A stretch of DNA of 40,766 nucleotides from a virus: positions 1-40,766 of the IMG/VR virus record IMGVR_UViG_3300018063_000027; one strand, 5' to 3'. The notes under the pieces are model-generated. The model was not told the origin of the DNA. It was given only the letters and a program-made list of their open reading frames with translations, and ran no database searches. Shown one piece after another: positions 1 through 6,204 of the stretch (positions within the stretch are counted from its first letter, which is position 1; each line of letters begins with the position of its first letter). The position numbers and the translations under genes were made by a program.

Positions 1-118
1 GGCAGCGGCGTTGGCCGTCATCTGGCCCGTGGCGGCCGCTGCCGCCGTCGCGCTCAGGACCGCGGCGCCCTCGTGCGTCGTGGCACCCGTCTCCTTGATC
101 GCGAAGTGCACCGCTGCC
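1..118. repeat. Direct terminal repeat, left copy
   Basis: The first 118 bases are identical to the last 118 (40649-40766). The reading frame of the virion gene crossing this point is continuous when the two copies are superimposed. The simplest reading is an assembly overlap of a circular or circularly permuted molecule of 40,648 bp. The length resembles an assembler k-mer overlap more than a biological terminal repeat. Confidence 0.95.
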
Positions 119-747
119 CGGTCATCGGAAGTCCCCGAACTGAAGCCGACTGATCGGCTGCCCTGACCGGCGGTCGTCTCCACAACGACTCTGGCAGTCT
201 GGTTCCCGGTATCGAAGCTCTGGACATCGGAGCTATTCGCGCCGACAGGAGGAATGGCGGCGAGACCTGAGAATATCCCTGCGAATCGGAGGCTGCTGCT
301 ACCCGGCGAGCCATCAGTGACGCTCTGTTCAGCGAGCGTCCCGTCACCCTGAAGAAGCACGATGCCCGCCGTATGGACTGCCGTATCCTTGCCTGCGGCT
401 GCAACTACGGTGACGACAACCGCCCACAGTTCGTCGGTGCTGTTGGTCCGGTTGACCACGACATTGGCTGGGTCGGTAGTTGGGACGCCAGACCCAAGGA
501 AGTAGGCTCCGCACCAGCCCGCTTCGCCCGCCGAGTCGATGGCTTCCCCGCCGCTCACGAGCGGGACCGTCACGCCGTCGTAGGTGACCGACGAAACGAT
601 GTTGGCACCGGAGACGAGATTGACAACGAAGACCAGGACGCCCTGGGGCGCAGCGGTAGGATTATGCAACCACGAGAAGGAAGCCTCGCTGATGGAGCCA
701 GTAGCCCCGGTGTGACTCTCTGTACCGAGGTCGATGGCGACAGTCAT
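1..747 (-). CDS. Virion fibre-like protein, N-terminal part (wraps across contig join)
   Basis: From ATG at 747 the frame is open to base 1 (249 codons) and continues in phase at 40648 down to the stop at 39860, giving about 511 aa in total. The N-terminal ~215 residues are rich in Val, Gly, Ser and Thr with alternating hydrophobic residues, the look of a secreted or virion beta-sandwich. The part after residue ~220 is an Ala-rich repeat. The start overlaps the stop of the 58-aa gene by ATGA. It lies between capsid accessory genes and the head-tail connector, so a virion surface or fibre role is inferred. No enzymatic motif is seen. The start codon and frame are well supported; the function is not. 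Confidence 0.8.
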   Translation of the reverse strand, partial: MTVAIDLGTESHTGATGSISEASFSWLHNPTAAPQGVLVFVVNLVSGANIVSSVTYDGVTVPLVSGGEAIDSAGEAGWCGAYFLGSGVPTTDPANVVVNRTNSTDELWAVVVTVVAAAGKDTAVHTAGIVLLQGDGTLAEQSVTDGSPGSSSLRFAGIFSGLAAIPPVGANSSDVQSFDTGNQTARVVVETTAGQGSRSVGFSSGTSDDRAAVHFAIKETGATTHEGAAVLSATAAAAATGQMTANAAA

Positions 748-920
748 TTCAGACTCAGCCGAATCAAAAGGATGCGCTCCTTCGTTCGCTCCAGGCTGTA
801 GACCTTTGTGATCGACGCCACGTCGCCGACCCTAGCGCGGAGCCAGCCCTTCTCAATTGAGGGGGGATACGAAACGATCGTCTCGATGCCGCCTTGCTGG
901 ACCACCCGCTCCCACGTCAT
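744..920 (-). CDS. Small protein of 58 aa, unknown function
   Basis: This short gene starts at ATG 920, overlapping the stop of the upstream membrane-protein gene (ATGA). It ends at 744, overlapping the ATG of the fibre gene in the same way. The product is basic and carries hydrophobic and charged stretches such as RARVGDVASITKVYSLERTK and a C-terminal ILLIRLSL. A longer open frame to 1307 exists, but its extra N-terminus reads like an Arg-rich shadow of the neighbouring gene, so the short form is preferred. The double overlap suggests translational coupling within the structural operon. No family is recognised. Confidence 0.65.
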   Translation of the reverse strand: MTWERVVQQGGIETIVSYPPSIEKGWLRARVGDVASITKVYSLERTKERILLIRLSLK

Positions 921-1588
921 ATCGCGGCCCAGCGCGGTTCCCGCCCGGGCAGATCGACGATGCCGGGACAGCGCCACGCGATCTCCTGGGGGTAATCGGT
1001 CGAGATGGTCACCAGCGCCAGCGCTCGATTCAGCGGATGACGGCCATCGTTGCGGATGGTGAACGTGATCCAGTGGACATGGCCGACCCCGCCGTTGCTC
1101 CCCGCGATGGAGGAGAGGTTCGGGTTGGCGAAGTCGTGGTCGTAGTCGGGGCCGACGATGCAGAGACTCGCGGTCGGGCCTTCGCTGGCGGTGATCTGCG
1201 TCGTCACCCCCTCCGAAGCGCCGATGCTGAACAGGTGTGCCGCCCAATCGCCGACCACGCAGATTGTCAGGCTCTCGGACTGCCCGCGATTCAGGCGCCC
1301 GTACCATGCGGCTTCTACGCGGTCATCGGCGTCCCACAGGCATGAGGTCGGGTTGACGACCCACAGGCTTTGATCGAGCTGGCCCGCGCCGCCCGGCGTC
1401 TGCTGCTCGACCGGCTGCTGCTGATTGAACTGGCTGATGAACCACTGCGGCGTCGATTGGCCGGCCTGCACTGGTGACGCCACTAGCAGCAGGAGGCCTA
1501 GCGCCAGCGCGAGCGCGAGCACCAGCAGCAGCAGGAACGGGCGCCTGCTGCCGCTGGTAGCGGTTGCCTCGACGGCGGGGGAGGCCAT
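917..1588 (-). CDS. Signal-anchor or secreted virion-operon protein
   Basis: The protein has 223 aa. After a short basic start there is a long hydrophobic segment (about residues 18-42, mostly Leu, Ala and Val) ending in SPVQA, which could be a membrane anchor or a cleavable signal peptide. The remainder is a hydrophilic domain with three or four Cys residues and a beta-rich look (VHWITFTIRNDG, LVTISTDYP). A Gln/Pro-rich linker follows the hydrophobic segment. A membrane or export signal is unusual among head genes. It could act in host surface modification, assembly at the membrane, or be a virion protein with a hydrophobic tip. Gene position and start are clear; no family is recognised. Confidence 0.75.
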   Translation of the reverse strand: MASPAVEATATSGSRRPFLLLLVLALALALGLLLLVASPVQAGQSTPQWFISQFNQQQPVEQQTPGGAGQLDQSLWVVNPTSCLWDADDRVEAAWYGRLNRGQSESLTICVVGDWAAHLFSIGASEGVTTQITASEGPTASLCIVGPDYDHDFANPNLSSIAGSNGGVGHVHWITFTIRNDGRHPLNRALALVTISTDYPQEIAWRCPGIVDLPGREPRWAAI

Positions 1589-1591
1589 CAG

Positions 1592-1996
1592 CTACGCCAG
1601 CGTGATGTCCAGCGCGCCGGCCAGGAACTTGAAGATGTCGCCGTTGTTGACGACCTTGCTCGCCGCGAGGGCCCCGTGGAACAGGAGGTTCCCGGCAGTC
1701 ACCGCGTCGAGGATGCCGACATGCGTGATCGTTCCCCAGTTGGCCGTGGCGGTGGCGAACACGATGTCGTTGATGTTGTCGGTCAGCCCGGCCGCGCCCG
1801 GTGCCGACCACTGCGAAGTCGTGCTGACGGTGGCCCGCGCGTATGACCCGCCGCTGACCTCGGTCCCACCGCCCGAGTCGGACGGCGCCGCCGTGTAGAG
1901 CGCGATGTAGACGTTGGCCGGCACCGCGCCGATATCGGTGTTGCGGAAGAAGTGGTTGAGGATCGCGGCCTCAAGAAAGTCGGAGAAGGCTGTCAC
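1592..1996 (-). CDS. Gp80-like phage virion/tail fibre protein
   Basis: The 134-aa product opens with MTAFSDFLEAAILNHFFRNT followed by NVYIALYTAAPSDSGGGTEV, GSYARATV and a C-terminal ITHVGILDAVTAGNLLFHG. This is the signature of a family of small structural proteins common in actinophages and other siphophages, usually annotated as tail fibre or Gp80-like. The segment reporting a value as 'IALYTAAP' and the 'GILDA..GN.L' turn are highly characteristic. It starts at GTG 1996, four bases after the stop of the SAP-domain gene. The exact virion location is not known for this family; its place among capsid genes may mean a head-associated role. Confidence 0.75.
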   Translation of the reverse strand: MTAFSDFLEAAILNHFFRNTDIGAVPANVYIALYTAAPSDSGGGTEVSGGSYARATVSTTSQWSAPGAAGLTDNINDIVFATATANWGTITHVGILDAVTAGNLLFHGALAASKVVNNGDIFKFLAGALDITLA

Positions 1997-1999
1997 TGC

Positions 2000-2467
2000 T
2001 CAGCCCTGAACCTTCGCGCTGTCGGGCATGTCGCCCAGGGTGATGGCCCCGGCCGAGAGGGCGCCGTCCCCCTCGGCGCCCTCCCCGTCCTCGTCCTGGC
2101 CGCTCTCTCCGCCGGCGTTGTCGGCCTCAGCGGCAGCAGCCTCAGCAGCTGCGGCCGCGTCGGCATCCTCGAGGCGAGCGATGATCTCGGCGTTCTTGCC
2201 GCGGACCTTGAGCCCACGCTCTTTGGCCAGGGCCGCGAGCTCCTTCGCCGACATCCCGCTGTAGCCGCCGGCGGCGGCCGCGGCTGCGGCCTCGCCGGCT
2301 TCCATGGCCGCGACGTCCTTCACGGCGGGATCGGTGAGGAGGATCGCGGCCGTCTCGGCGTCGGTCTCGAAGTCCTCCCCCTTGGCCACCTTGTGGCGGA
2401 CCTGGTCCTTGTCGCGGAAGGTCAGGTCCGCCCCGCCCTCATAGCGGAGGGTCTTCGTCCCGCTCAT
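2000..2467 (-). CDS. SAP/HeH-like domain protein downstream of capsid gene
   Basis: The protein has 155 aa. Its middle part (GYSGMSAKELAALAKERGLK to RGKNAEIIARLEDAD, about residues 68-102) has the two-helix SAP/HeH pattern, in which a short helix starting MSAKEL is followed by a basic turn and an acidic helix. The N-terminus contains a small beta-like segment (LRYEGGADLTFRDKDQVRHK) as in short head-tail joining proteins. Flanks are Ala- and acid-rich low complexity. Proteins of this architecture often follow major capsid genes and may contact DNA or assist head completion; that role is inferred from position. It begins two bases after the capsid stop codon. Confidence 0.7.
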   Translation of the reverse strand: MSGTKTLRYEGGADLTFRDKDQVRHKVAKGEDFETDAETAAILLTDPAVKDVAAMEAGEAAAAAAAGGYSGMSAKELAALAKERGLKVRGKNAEIIARLEDADAAAAAEAAAAEADNAGGESGQDEDGEGAEGDGALSAGAITLGDMPDSAKVQG

Positions 2468-2469
2468 GG

Positions 2470-3423
2470 CTACGCCACCATGCCGTAGGTGTCGACGACG
2501 CCGTCGTCCTCTTCGATGATCGGGTCATCGTTGAGGAAGATCGCGAAGAACCGCTTGTCGGTCCGGATCGCCTCCCGGCCCTCCACCGTCCGGCGCACCC
2601 GGATATCCCGGGTGTTGACGGCGATGAAGTTCTGCGGGTTGGCCAGCAGGAACCGCGTGTTCGGCAGCGCCGGCACGCGGACCACGTCGATGCCCAGCAC
2701 CTGGCTCAGCTGCCCGTTGATCAGGGCCGCGTCGCCGGCCGCCGTGGCACGACTGGTCAGGTACTCGACGTAGCGCTCGAACAGGGTCGGGGATCCGATC
2801 CAGCGCAGACCGCCCTGGGTCTTGTACTTGTTCGGCATCGCGTTGAGCGCGTCGAAGAAGTGCGCCTTCTCGATGACACCGCCGGCGACGGCTCCGCCGT
2901 TCACGCGGTGGGTGGTCGCAGACCCAGCCAGGTTCTTGAGCCACCCGTCGTTCTGGGTCAGGAACGGCGCATCGACCGAGACGTCGGCCGTGTCGCCGTT
3001 GAAGTGCAGGTCCTCGAGGTCACGCCCGGTCTGACCGGTCATGAGGTTGAAGAGGTGCTGCTCGAGCCCCTCGCCCTCGATGTTGTCCTCGAAGACTTCC
3101 TCCTCGACTTCCCAGTCGAGGCGGGAGGCGACGGTCGTGTAGCTGACGTCGCCGAAGAGCGGCTTCTGCAACGTCGCGTCGTCGACTCCGGCGGTCTTCT
3201 TGCGAAGCAGCCGACCGCCGATACCGATCTTGGCGATCGACCCGGTCCTCGACCGGCGGCGCTCCTTGCGGTGGAGGGCACTGAATGGCGTCGCCTCGAA
3301 GACGGCGTCCAGGAAGGACGACGCCTGCTCGGCAGCCAGGAGACCCGACGCAGCGATGAAGTCGCTGGTCGAGATCGGCCCTGCTGCCTTACGCAGCAGC
3401 TCGGCCTGGGACAGGGGTGCCAT
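2470..3423 (-). CDS. Major capsid protein (HK97-fold type)
   Basis: The 317-aa product resembles known phage major capsid proteins. An N-terminal helix (LLRKAAGPISTSDFIAASGL) precedes a basic arm. An acidic long-helix segment follows (EEVFEDNIEGEGLEQHLFNL). Then comes DLEDLHFNGDTA with DAPFLTQNDGWLKN, a hallmark of P2/SPO1-like capsid families, followed by RWIGSPTLFERYVEYLTSRA and the P-domain strand IFLNDDPIIEEDDGVVDTYG. Length fits a shell subunit without a large scaffold fusion. A strong AGGAGGT Shine-Dalgarno lies 8 nt before ATG 3423, in keeping with high expression. It sits directly after the protease, scaffold and decoration candidates, the canonical head order. Confidence 0.92.
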   Translation of the reverse strand: MAPLSQAELLRKAAGPISTSDFIAASGLLAAEQASSFLDAVFEATPFSALHRKERRRSRTGSIAKIGIGGRLLRKKTAGVDDATLQKPLFGDVSYTTVASRLDWEVEEEVFEDNIEGEGLEQHLFNLMTGQTGRDLEDLHFNGDTADVSVDAPFLTQNDGWLKNLAGSATTHRVNGGAVAGGVIEKAHFFDALNAMPNKYKTQGGLRWIGSPTLFERYVEYLTSRATAAGDAALINGQLSQVLGIDVVRVPALPNTRFLLANPQNFIAVNTRDIRVRRTVEGREAIRTDKRFFAIFLNDDPIIEEDDGVVDTYGMVA

Positions 3424-3444
3424 GTTCGCTTACCTCCTCGTCGA

Positions 3445-3858
3445 CTAGCCGTTCGCGGCCAGGCGGACGTACTCGATGAACGCCCGAGCCTTGCCCGTGG
3501 TCGGGGCAGTGCCAGTCGGCGTGTAGTAGACGTAGACCTCCTTCTCGGCGGTCTCGGCCGCCATCGGGATCCCGGCGACACCGGGGTACACACCGGGCGT
3601 GCCCTCAGTCACGGTGTCGACGATGTCGTCGGCGGTGCCGGCGCCGACGGCTCCATGCCCGACCGTGACGAGGTTGGTGGTCCCTGCGTTGAACGCGGTC
3701 AGGACCTCCACCCAGGCACGGGTAATCACCGCGCCGATGGGCAACTTGGCGATGAGCACCCGTGCGGCCGCCGCGGCGAAGGTGATCTCCGCCTCCGCGA
3801 CGCTCGACGCGCCCGCGTTGGCCGCGTTCCACGGGCGGGTTCGCTGTGTTCCAGCCAT
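3445..3858 (-). CDS. Candidate head decoration protein
   Basis: The 137-aa product is rich in Ala, Thr, Val and Gly and has alternating hydrophobic strands (AEITFAAAAARVLIAKLP, NLVTVGHGAVGAG, EVYVYYTPTGTAPTTGKARA). It starts at ATG 3858 behind a GAGGAG box and lies between the scaffold-like gene and the major capsid gene. That is the usual place of decoration or stabilising proteins, which bind the capsid surface. No strict sequence motif identifies it, so decoration function rests on position, size and beta character. Confidence 0.65.
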   Translation of the reverse strand: MAGTQRTRPWNAANAGASSVAEAEITFAAAAARVLIAKLPIGAVITRAWVEVLTAFNAGTTNLVTVGHGAVGAGTADDIVDTVTEGTPGVYPGVAGIPMAAETAEKEVYVYYTPTGTAPTTGKARAFIEYVRLAANG

Positions 3859-3879
3859 GGTCTGTATCTCTCCTCTCGC

Positions 3880-5109
3880 TTAGTGGCCGATGCCGAAGAC
3901 GTTGCCCCAGCCCGTGCCCTTCTTGACCGCGCTGTCCTGGCCCGGGATCGCGGTCGGCTGGCCGGGAGTCTTCTCCACGGCCTCGACCCGGTCAGCGAGC
4001 TTGCTGACTGCGGTGAGCACGTCGTCCAGGGTTGCCGGCTGGCTGCCGTCGGCCGGCGGCTCCGCGGCCGAAGCGGCGGCCGACTCAGGTGCCGAGGGTG
4101 CCGCTGCGTTCTTCTCGGGTGCTGGGGTGGCGATGGCCTTCTCGATCACCTCGAGGCGGGTCGAGAACGGTTCCATGGCCTTGGTGAACTCCTCGGGTGT
4201 CATCTCGTCCTCCTGCGCGCTGTCGCGCTTCTCGGTGGCGGTGTCGTCCGCCTCTGCTTCGGCGAGGATCGCCGACAAAGCGTCCGCCGCCTCCTTGAGC
4301 CGCGTCAGACGCGCGGCGCTGATCTTTCGGCCGACCTTGGCCACGATCCCCTCTATCGCGAGGACCGCTGTGCTGGTGCCGCTGGTGTCGCGCTTGGCCA
4401 TGCCCGCGTCGATCAGGCCCAGGGCGTACTCCTTGAACTGGTCGAGGTTCGTGGCCACGAGCGCCTTCCGCTCGTCGATGGGCAGCGGCTGGTCGTCGTC
4501 GCCGTAGGCCCACATGGCCCCCCAGATCGAGCTCTGCAGCGTCTGGAAGGCCTCGGGCAGCTCCTCGTCCAGCTCGGCGCTGGCCCGGTAGTCGTTGAAG
4601 GTGCGTGTCGCCTTGGCGATTACCTCGGGCATATCGCCCTCCTCTGCATCGGGGTGCGCCTTCTTCCAGGCGGCGCGGACCTTGGCCTTGACCTTCGCCA
4701 GGTCGTCGGCGGGGATCTGGACCTTGTTGCCGCGGAAGCCCTTGCCCAGCGCGGCGATCGCCGCCCCGACGATGCCCGGATCCGGGTCACCGCCAGGCGA
4801 GCTGGTCAGCCGCAGCTTCCAGGTCGACGGCTTATCGGGGTCGGGCACGTAGGCGTAGTCGGACGCCGGGAAGTCCTGGCCGTCCTCGGTCTTCGAGGCC
4901 TTCGCGATGCCGATCAGGGCGGCGACCCGCTTGGCGATCGCCTCGAGCCACGACGGATTGGACGTCATGCCAGACCCGAGGCCAGCCGCCCAGGCCTGGC
5001 CCACCGCCGTCGGCGTGTCCCGCTTTAGGATCGCGAACTGGCGCTGGTTCGCGCCCTTGTCGACGAGAGAGACCCGGTCGATGGTCATCTTGGTAAGCCT
5101 CTGGGGCAC
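3880..5109 (-). CDS. XkdF-related scaffold-like protein (C-terminal half of a split protease/scaffold)
   Basis: The 409-aa product begins with MTIDRVSLVDKGANQRQFAI (after a 7-residue lead), the motif that follows the protease domain in PBSX XkdF-type proteins. Next comes a region with DFPASDYAYVPDPDKPSTWK and ALGKGFRGNKVQIPADD, seen in phage proteins with a small DNA- or capsid-associated domain. The C-terminal half is acidic, Ala-rich and helical (EEFTKAMEPFSTRLEVIEKA), as expected of an internal scaffold. Translation starts at GTG 5109, one base beyond the protease stop, with GGAGGG six to eleven bases upstream, so the two products are coupled. In relatives protease and this segment can be one polypeptide. 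Scaffold role is inferred. Confidence 0.75.
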   Translation of the reverse strand: MPQRLTKMTIDRVSLVDKGANQRQFAILKRDTPTAVGQAWAAGLGSGMTSNPSWLEAIAKRVAALIGIAKASKTEDGQDFPASDYAYVPDPDKPSTWKLRLTSSPGGDPDPGIVGAAIAALGKGFRGNKVQIPADDLAKVKAKVRAAWKKAHPDAEEGDMPEVIAKATRTFNDYRASAELDEELPEAFQTLQSSIWGAMWAYGDDDQPLPIDERKALVATNLDQFKEYALGLIDAGMAKRDTSGTSTAVLAIEGIVAKVGRKISAARLTRLKEAADALSAILAEAEADDTATEKRDSAQEDEMTPEEFTKAMEPFSTRLEVIEKAIATPAPEKNAAAPSAPESAAASAAEPPADGSQPATLDDVLTAVSKLADRVEAVEKTPGQPTAIPGQDSAVKKGTGWGNVFGIGH

Positions 5110-5110
5110 G

Positions 5111-5530
5111 TCAGCCCTCCTCGATCATGCGGACGCCGCGACCCGCCACGGAGACGGCGTCGTACTCGCCGGCGACGATGCCGGCCCAGATGTCCGAGTC
5201 GGGGTAGTGGATGCCCATCACCCAGCTGCCCTTGGTCACGAGCTCGATCCGGTCGCCCGCGCCCCACATGAAATCGACCGGCGCGATGAAGCTCTCCACC
5301 GCGTACCCGACCGCCGCCCCGTCGTCGTGCATCAGGTCGGCCGCCGCGTCCCCCTTGGCCACCATCTCCAGGAAACCGTGGGCGGCGAGCTCGATCTCGC
5401 CGGCGTCGTAGTAGTCGCCCTGGCTGTCGGGGTGGTCTGCGTCGCGTGGCTCAAGCACCACGCTGTACGCGATCTGGCGCTGCGCGTCGCGCTTCACAAT
5501 CCGGGTCGCCAAGGCGAACTGGTCGGTCAC
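5111..5530 (-). CDS. XkdF-type prohead serine protease domain protein
   Basis: The 139-aa product matches the XkdF putative phage protease pattern: an opening strand AYSVVLEPRDADHPDSQGDY, the acidic helix EIELAAHGFLE, a likely catalytic His in ADLMHDDGAAVGYAVESFIA, then VTKGSWVMGIHYPDSDIW and the terminal GEYDAVSVAGRGVRMIEEG with the candidate nucleophile Ser. It should process scaffold and capsid proteins during head maturation. It begins with GTG 5530, overlapping the preceding stop (GTGA). It is shorter than full XkdF because the scaffold-like half is a separate downstream gene. Assignment of individual catalytic residues is by pattern only. Confidence 0.82.
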   Translation of the reverse strand: MTDQFALATRIVKRDAQRQIAYSVVLEPRDADHPDSQGDYYDAGEIELAAHGFLEMVAKGDAAADLMHDDGAAVGYAVESFIAPVDFMWGAGDRIELVTKGSWVMGIHYPDSDIWAGIVAGEYDAVSVAGRGVRMIEEG

Positions 5531-5928
5531 AGCTGGAACCCGTCGGCGTGCACGATGGCCGACGTGTTGCCGGCACCGAACGTCGGCACATTGACGACGA
5601 TCGCGGTGTTGAGGGCCGACGCCGGGATGGGTCGAGCGAACTGGACCGCCAGGCGGGCGATGGCCGCGGTCACGCCGGCCGGGATCGTCAGCTTGAAGCG
5701 CATCGTGCCGCCCAGGGTCCCGGTGATCGTGACTTCGATCACGCTTCCGGCGGTGGCCCCCAGGCCGTCCACATGGAAGCCGGTGATGTGGGTCGTCTTG
5801 GCGGCGGCCGCGGCCAGCGTCGCCGTGATCGCTCCTGCCGCGCCGGTCGCGTTGTCGGCGACGGACGCGCCGGACGGAGCCTGGATGGCGGCCAGCATCT
5901 CGGCTGAGGTGGGATCGGTCGCGCTCAT
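5527..5928 (-). CDS. Small beta-rich virion-operon protein
   Basis: The 133-aa product is Ala/Thr/Val-rich, with a beta-strand look (HITGFHVDGLGATAGSVIEV, TITGTLGGTMRFKLTIPAGV) and a C-terminal IVVNVPTFGAGNTSAIVHAD. AAGG AG precedes ATG 5928 at good spacing. It overlaps the protease start by GTGA. The sequence resembles small phage structural proteins with receptor- or decoration-like jellyroll folds, but no family is firmly recognised. It is the first head gene after the interruption by the plus-strand gene. Confidence 0.65.
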   Translation of the reverse strand: MSATDPTSAEMLAAIQAPSGASVADNATGAAGAITATLAAAAAKTTHITGFHVDGLGATAGSVIEVTITGTLGGTMRFKLTIPAGVTAAIARLAVQFARPIPASALNTAIVVNVPTFGAGNTSAIVHADGFQL

Positions 5929-5960
5929 GGCTGCTCCTTCATGCGGTCGAGGTCAGGTGC

Positions 5961-5966
5961 TACAGT
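5961..5966 (+). promoter_or_regulatory. Candidate -10 box of a leaderless promoter
   Basis: TACAGT lies seven bases before ATG 5974, the spacing expected when transcription starts at the start codon. It matches the TAnnnT -10 consensus of GC-rich actinobacteria. A weak -35 (TTCATG, 5938-5943) sits 17 bp upstream. There is no Shine-Dalgarno before this ATG. The same TACAGT/TACTGT form occurs in the lysogeny switch. Confidence 0.5.
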
Positions 5967-5973
5967 GGGTGCC

Positions 5974-6204
5974 ATGCAGATCGTCGCCAGCGCTGGGAAC
6001 GGCGCCCGCCTGCTGCTCGCGGAGAGCTCGAGCGCCGACCTTGCCCAGGTCTGGATCCGGCGCACGAACGAGCTCCACCCGCCGCACAGCCGCGACGCGA
6101 TCGTGAAGTTCGGCGGCTGGACCCCATACGACGGTGACGAGGACGGGGACGCGATCATCAGCGACGCCTCGGCTCTACAAACACCGGATCCCACGACCAG
6201 CTGA
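5974..6204 (+). CDS. 76-aa antisense cargo gene, candidate immunity protein
   Basis: This small plus-strand gene stands alone in the leftward head operon. From ATG 5974 nearly every third codon position is G or C until the last few codons, as in the real genes of the window. The product begins MQIVASAGNGARLLLAESSS and contains IRRTNELHPPHSRDAIVKFG followed by a Trp and an acidic DGDEDGD stretch; it has no membrane segment. Its end overlaps the last 47 bases of the convergent head-protein gene whose C-terminus looks like a toxin domain. A private leaderless-type promoter suggests expression in the lysogen. Immunity or moron function is an inference from context. An alternative in-frame start at 5941 would lie upstream of the proposed -10 box. 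Confidence 0.6.
   Translation: MQIVASAGNGARLLLAESSSADLAQVWIRRTNELHPPHSRDAIVKFGGWTPYDGDEDGDAIISDASALQTPDPTTS

Noticed and set aside
54-404. Minus-strand frame of 116 codons at the left end
   Set aside because: It is out of phase with the continuous virion gene that crosses the join and is Arg-rich.
2860-5028. Long plus-strand open frame of 722 codons across the capsid and scaffold genes
   Set aside because: It is the antisense shadow of well-supported minus-strand genes. Its product is Arg/Gly/Leu-rich without domain features.
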